Shown: in pieces, positions 61,901 to 64,000 of the stretch
Numbering within the stretch: the first letter of the stretch is position 1
Layout: each line of letters starts with the position of its first letter
Origin: Yamagishiella unicocca
Lineage: Eukaryota > Chlorophyta > Chlorophyceae > Chlamydomonadales > Volvocaceae
Direction of reading: 5' to 3'
NCBI GenBank assembly: GCA_003116995.1
Contig: BDSL01000083.1
Location: 64,501-128,500 of the forward strand
DNA: 64,000 bases
Translations under genes and position numbers: made by a program
Notes under the pieces: model-generated
The model's database searches: none
What the model saw: only the letters and a program-made list of their open reading frames with translations
What the model was told of the DNA's origin: nothing

Positions 61901-63632
61901 ACGTCCTACCTGTCGCCCGGTCCCTTCCCCCACCGCACGGCAGTGCTGTTTCCGTGTCGCAGCTTGCATGCACGTCTGCCCCCTAAGAGGCCACCCTCGC
62001 CCCAAGCTGGCGATCCACCAACTTGCCTGCGCCCGCGCCTTGGCCCCCAGGTGCCGTACAAGTACGACCTGGCGCGGTTCTGCCCGATGAACTCTGTGGC
62101 CTTTGACCACCCAGGTGCGCGCCGCTCCCTCCCGGCTGCCTTCCTCCCGGCTGCCTCCCTTCTAGCTGCCTTCCTCCCGGCTGCCTTCCTCCCGGCTGCC
62201 TTCCTCCCGGCTGCCTTCCTCCCTGCAGTTACCGGTACTGCCGCGGACTCTCATCAAGTCGCACACACCCGGTCGCGCCCTGTAGCGGCAGCGGCGATAG
62301 CGAGAGCAAATAGCAACACCACATAACAACACCGATACCGCAACCAACAACAGCAAATAACAACACCGCATAGCAACACAGGTATCGCAACCAACAAAAG
62401 CAGACCCGGCACCCGCGGGCCACATGGGTGACGAGCGGTGGAACACCCAGCTCCCAAAACCCAGCCCCATTCCGGTAGTCCGCCCCCTCTCACCCCTGCT
62501 AGCCGGTCACCAACGCGCTAACCCTCGGCCCCTCCGCCGACCCCCCCCCCCCACCACCACACACACCCACATACACGCACCCCTGCCGCCCAACTCTCTC
62601 CCCTGCGCAGACCCCTCCATCTTCACCGTGCTCACGGTGCCACCGTACATGCCCGGTGGGTGCGGGGGGAGGTGGAGGAGGGGGGAAGGGGTTTGCCAGC
62701 AGCCGCTCGTCCGCCACTTTGTCGCTCAGCTGGCTCCAGGGAAGCTTCTGGCAGCCCGGGTATCTGCCAGCAGCATGGCTCCAGGGAAGCTTCTGGCAGC
62801 CCGGGTATCTGCCAGCAGCAGATACCAGCTCGGCTTCGATCAAGGCTTAAATCGCAGGAATCACCGGCCCGGTCCTGCCCCCCCTCCTCCCTCCGCAGGT
62901 GCGCCGCCGACCGCCGACTTCGTGGTATTCCCTCCTCGCTGGCTGGTGGCGGAGCACACCTTCCGGCCGCCCTACTACCACCGCAACTGCGCGTCGGAGG
63001 TGAGGAGGCGCTGCGTGGGGGTAAGGGAGGTGGGGGGCAACGTGTGGCCGGGTTCCATTAGTGACACCGGGCGCTGGACGCAGCCCCAGTGTTCCCTGCC
63101 CCTGGTGCCTGGCCTGGAGTTGGGAGTGCGGATGGCTTATTTCGCTGAAGGGAGCCTGAGCCGTTCCGCGATGGAGTGCGATGAACGATGCGCCGGCAGA
63201 TGCCCGGAGTGGCGCACGACCGGTGATGCAGCTGTGCGCCGAAGCACTATATGTGTGGCGGCAATGTCGTCATACACAACGTCATCGTCATCGGACAAAC
63301 ATTCCGCGCTTCGTTCGCTCTCTTACCGCCCCCCCGCCCTCGGTTTGTCGGCCGTGGATTCGCATTCGCGGATTCTCTTATCAAAAACCCTCCCCCGGTG
63401 GATTTCTTTTATACACCCTCCCCCCCGGTGTCATCTGGTTGCCCGCCCCGTCCAGTTCATGGGCCTTATCCGGGGCCAGTACGAGGCCAAGCAGGACGGC
63501 GGCTTCCTGCCCGGCGGCGCCTCACTTCACTTGTGCATGACCCCTCACGGGCCCGACACGGCGACCTTTGACCGGGCGGCCGGCGCCACCGCCTCGGTGG
63601 CGACTGACTGCCCGGCGCACCTGGGCCGCGAG
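58984..63632 (+). CDS. HGD: Homogentisate 1,2-dioxygenase, 3' end outside the window
   Basis: Ten exons in the window: 58984-59116, 59742-59988, 60260-60369, 60506-60633, 61136-61178, 61477-61640, 62051-62114, 62611-62655, 62899-62999 and 63456-63632. They give 404 codons with all phases closed; human HGD has 445. The enzyme opens the homogentisate ring to maleylacetoacetate in Tyr/Phe breakdown. The start [20 protein letters not shown] is family-typical. The iron ligands are present: His 339 and Glu 345 in [18 protein letters not shown], and His 376 in CMTPHGPD (human His335, Glu341, His371). The last exon, expected to encode an AFMFE-type block of about 40 residues, is not found up to 64000, so the gene runs off the right edge. 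Confidence 0.93.
60933..60992. repeat. ATAGTAT-rich tract in HGD intron 4
   Basis: Degenerate repeats of TATAGTTCATAGT and TTAGTATAGTATA form a 60-bp AT-rich island inside a GC-rich intron. Confidence 0.8.
62126..62228. repeat. 15-bp tandem repeat at the start of HGD intron 7
   Basis: About six to seven copies of TTCCTCCCGGCTGCC directly follow the exon 7 donor. The array ends TTCCTCCCTGCAG, which resembles a complete polypyrimidine tract plus acceptor. Confidence 0.92.
62285..62403. repeat. AACA-rich imperfect duplication
   Basis: Two roughly 45-bp copies contain ATAACAACACCG and TACCGCAACCAACA or TATCGCAACCAACA. They lie in HGD intron 7. Confidence 0.7.
62731..62820. repeat. 45-bp tandem duplication in HGD intron 8
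   Basis: Two copies of a 45-bp unit beginning TGGCTCCAGGGAAGCTTCTG and ending TATCTGCCAGCAGCA. A third partial copy (TATCTGCCAGCAGCA near 62811, then GATACCAGC) follows. Confidence 0.93.
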
Positions 63633-64000
63633 GTGGGCGACCGGGAGGGCAGGGGAGGGGTTTCGAGGAAAAACCGTGGGAGGTGTGGGGGACGAGGGGG
63701 CAGCGCGGAAATCCTGCTGCGGCAAACGGGCCGTGCGGGCGCCAAGCGTGTATGTGACAGGGGGTTAGGGTTTTGCTGCACCGGGGTAAGGGGAATTTGT
63801 ACTATCACCGATTGCCCTTGTAGATGAGTGAAATGTTGCTCGGCTGTATGCAAACCGCATGGGCGCAGTGTTGCAAGTGGTGGAGGTACCGGCGGTAGTC
63901 GGCCCAGTTAGAAGGATGTCTGCCGCTTTGCGCTCCAATCGTCTCGATCCCAGTCTGGCCACCCCCCAGCCGCCCCTCCGCGCCCCATCCCCGCGCCTGA
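63633..64000. other. Right-edge sequence, HGD intron 10
   Basis: Expected to be the last HGD intron. It contains one copy of the dispersed GAGGAAAAACCGTGG-like motif (63665-63679). The final HGD exon was looked for and not seen. Confidence 0.5.

Overview
The window is nuclear DNA from a green alga, most likely a volvocine (Chlamydomonas/Volvox-type) species. The signs are GC-rich, intron-dense genes, GT-AG introns with CAG acceptors, TGTAA poly(A) motifs behind several stop codons, and a plant-type (magnesium, Asp-rich) ALA dehydratase. I assembled gene models by hand from splice sites, conserved protein blocks and reading-frame phase. For most models the phases close exactly, which supports them. 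Names rest on remembered family signatures; no database search was run.

Layout, left to right. 225-1320 (+): TSNAXIP1-like coiled-coil protein. 1534-2363 (-): LSM2, a U6 snRNP Sm-like protein. 2782-6991 (+): UTP6, an SSU-processome HAT-repeat protein. 7819-11084 (+): helical-repeat protein with a probable organelle presequence. 12501-27433 (-): one very large low-complexity gene with ankyrin repeats and C-terminal membrane segments (about 3,550 codons). 27434-30228: AT-richer block with no recognised gene. 30229-33640 (+): mitochondrial carrier. 35096-41297 (+): TAPT1/POD1-family membrane protein. 43270-46441 (+): HEMB/ALAD. 48149-49134 (+): ribosomal protein eL15. 50518-57599 (-): SEC24 of the COPII coat. 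58039-58518 (-): small plastid-type DnaJ-like zinc-finger protein. 58984 to beyond the right edge (+): homogentisate 1,2-dioxygenase, missing its last exon.

The genes are mostly unrelated housekeeping functions: pre-rRNA processing (UTP6), RNA decay and splicing (LSM2), translation (eL15), secretion (SEC24), tetrapyrrole synthesis (ALAD) and tyrosine catabolism (HGD). I see no operon-like logic and no defence, phage or CRISPR system. Unusual content is concentrated in introns: minisatellites with 8, 12, 15, 23, 42 and 45 bp units, a 110-bp duplication carrying a 5' splice site, and a dispersed short motif (GGCGAGAAAACCCGTT-like) recurring in unrelated genes. The large ankyrin/membrane gene is the least explained protein-coding locus.
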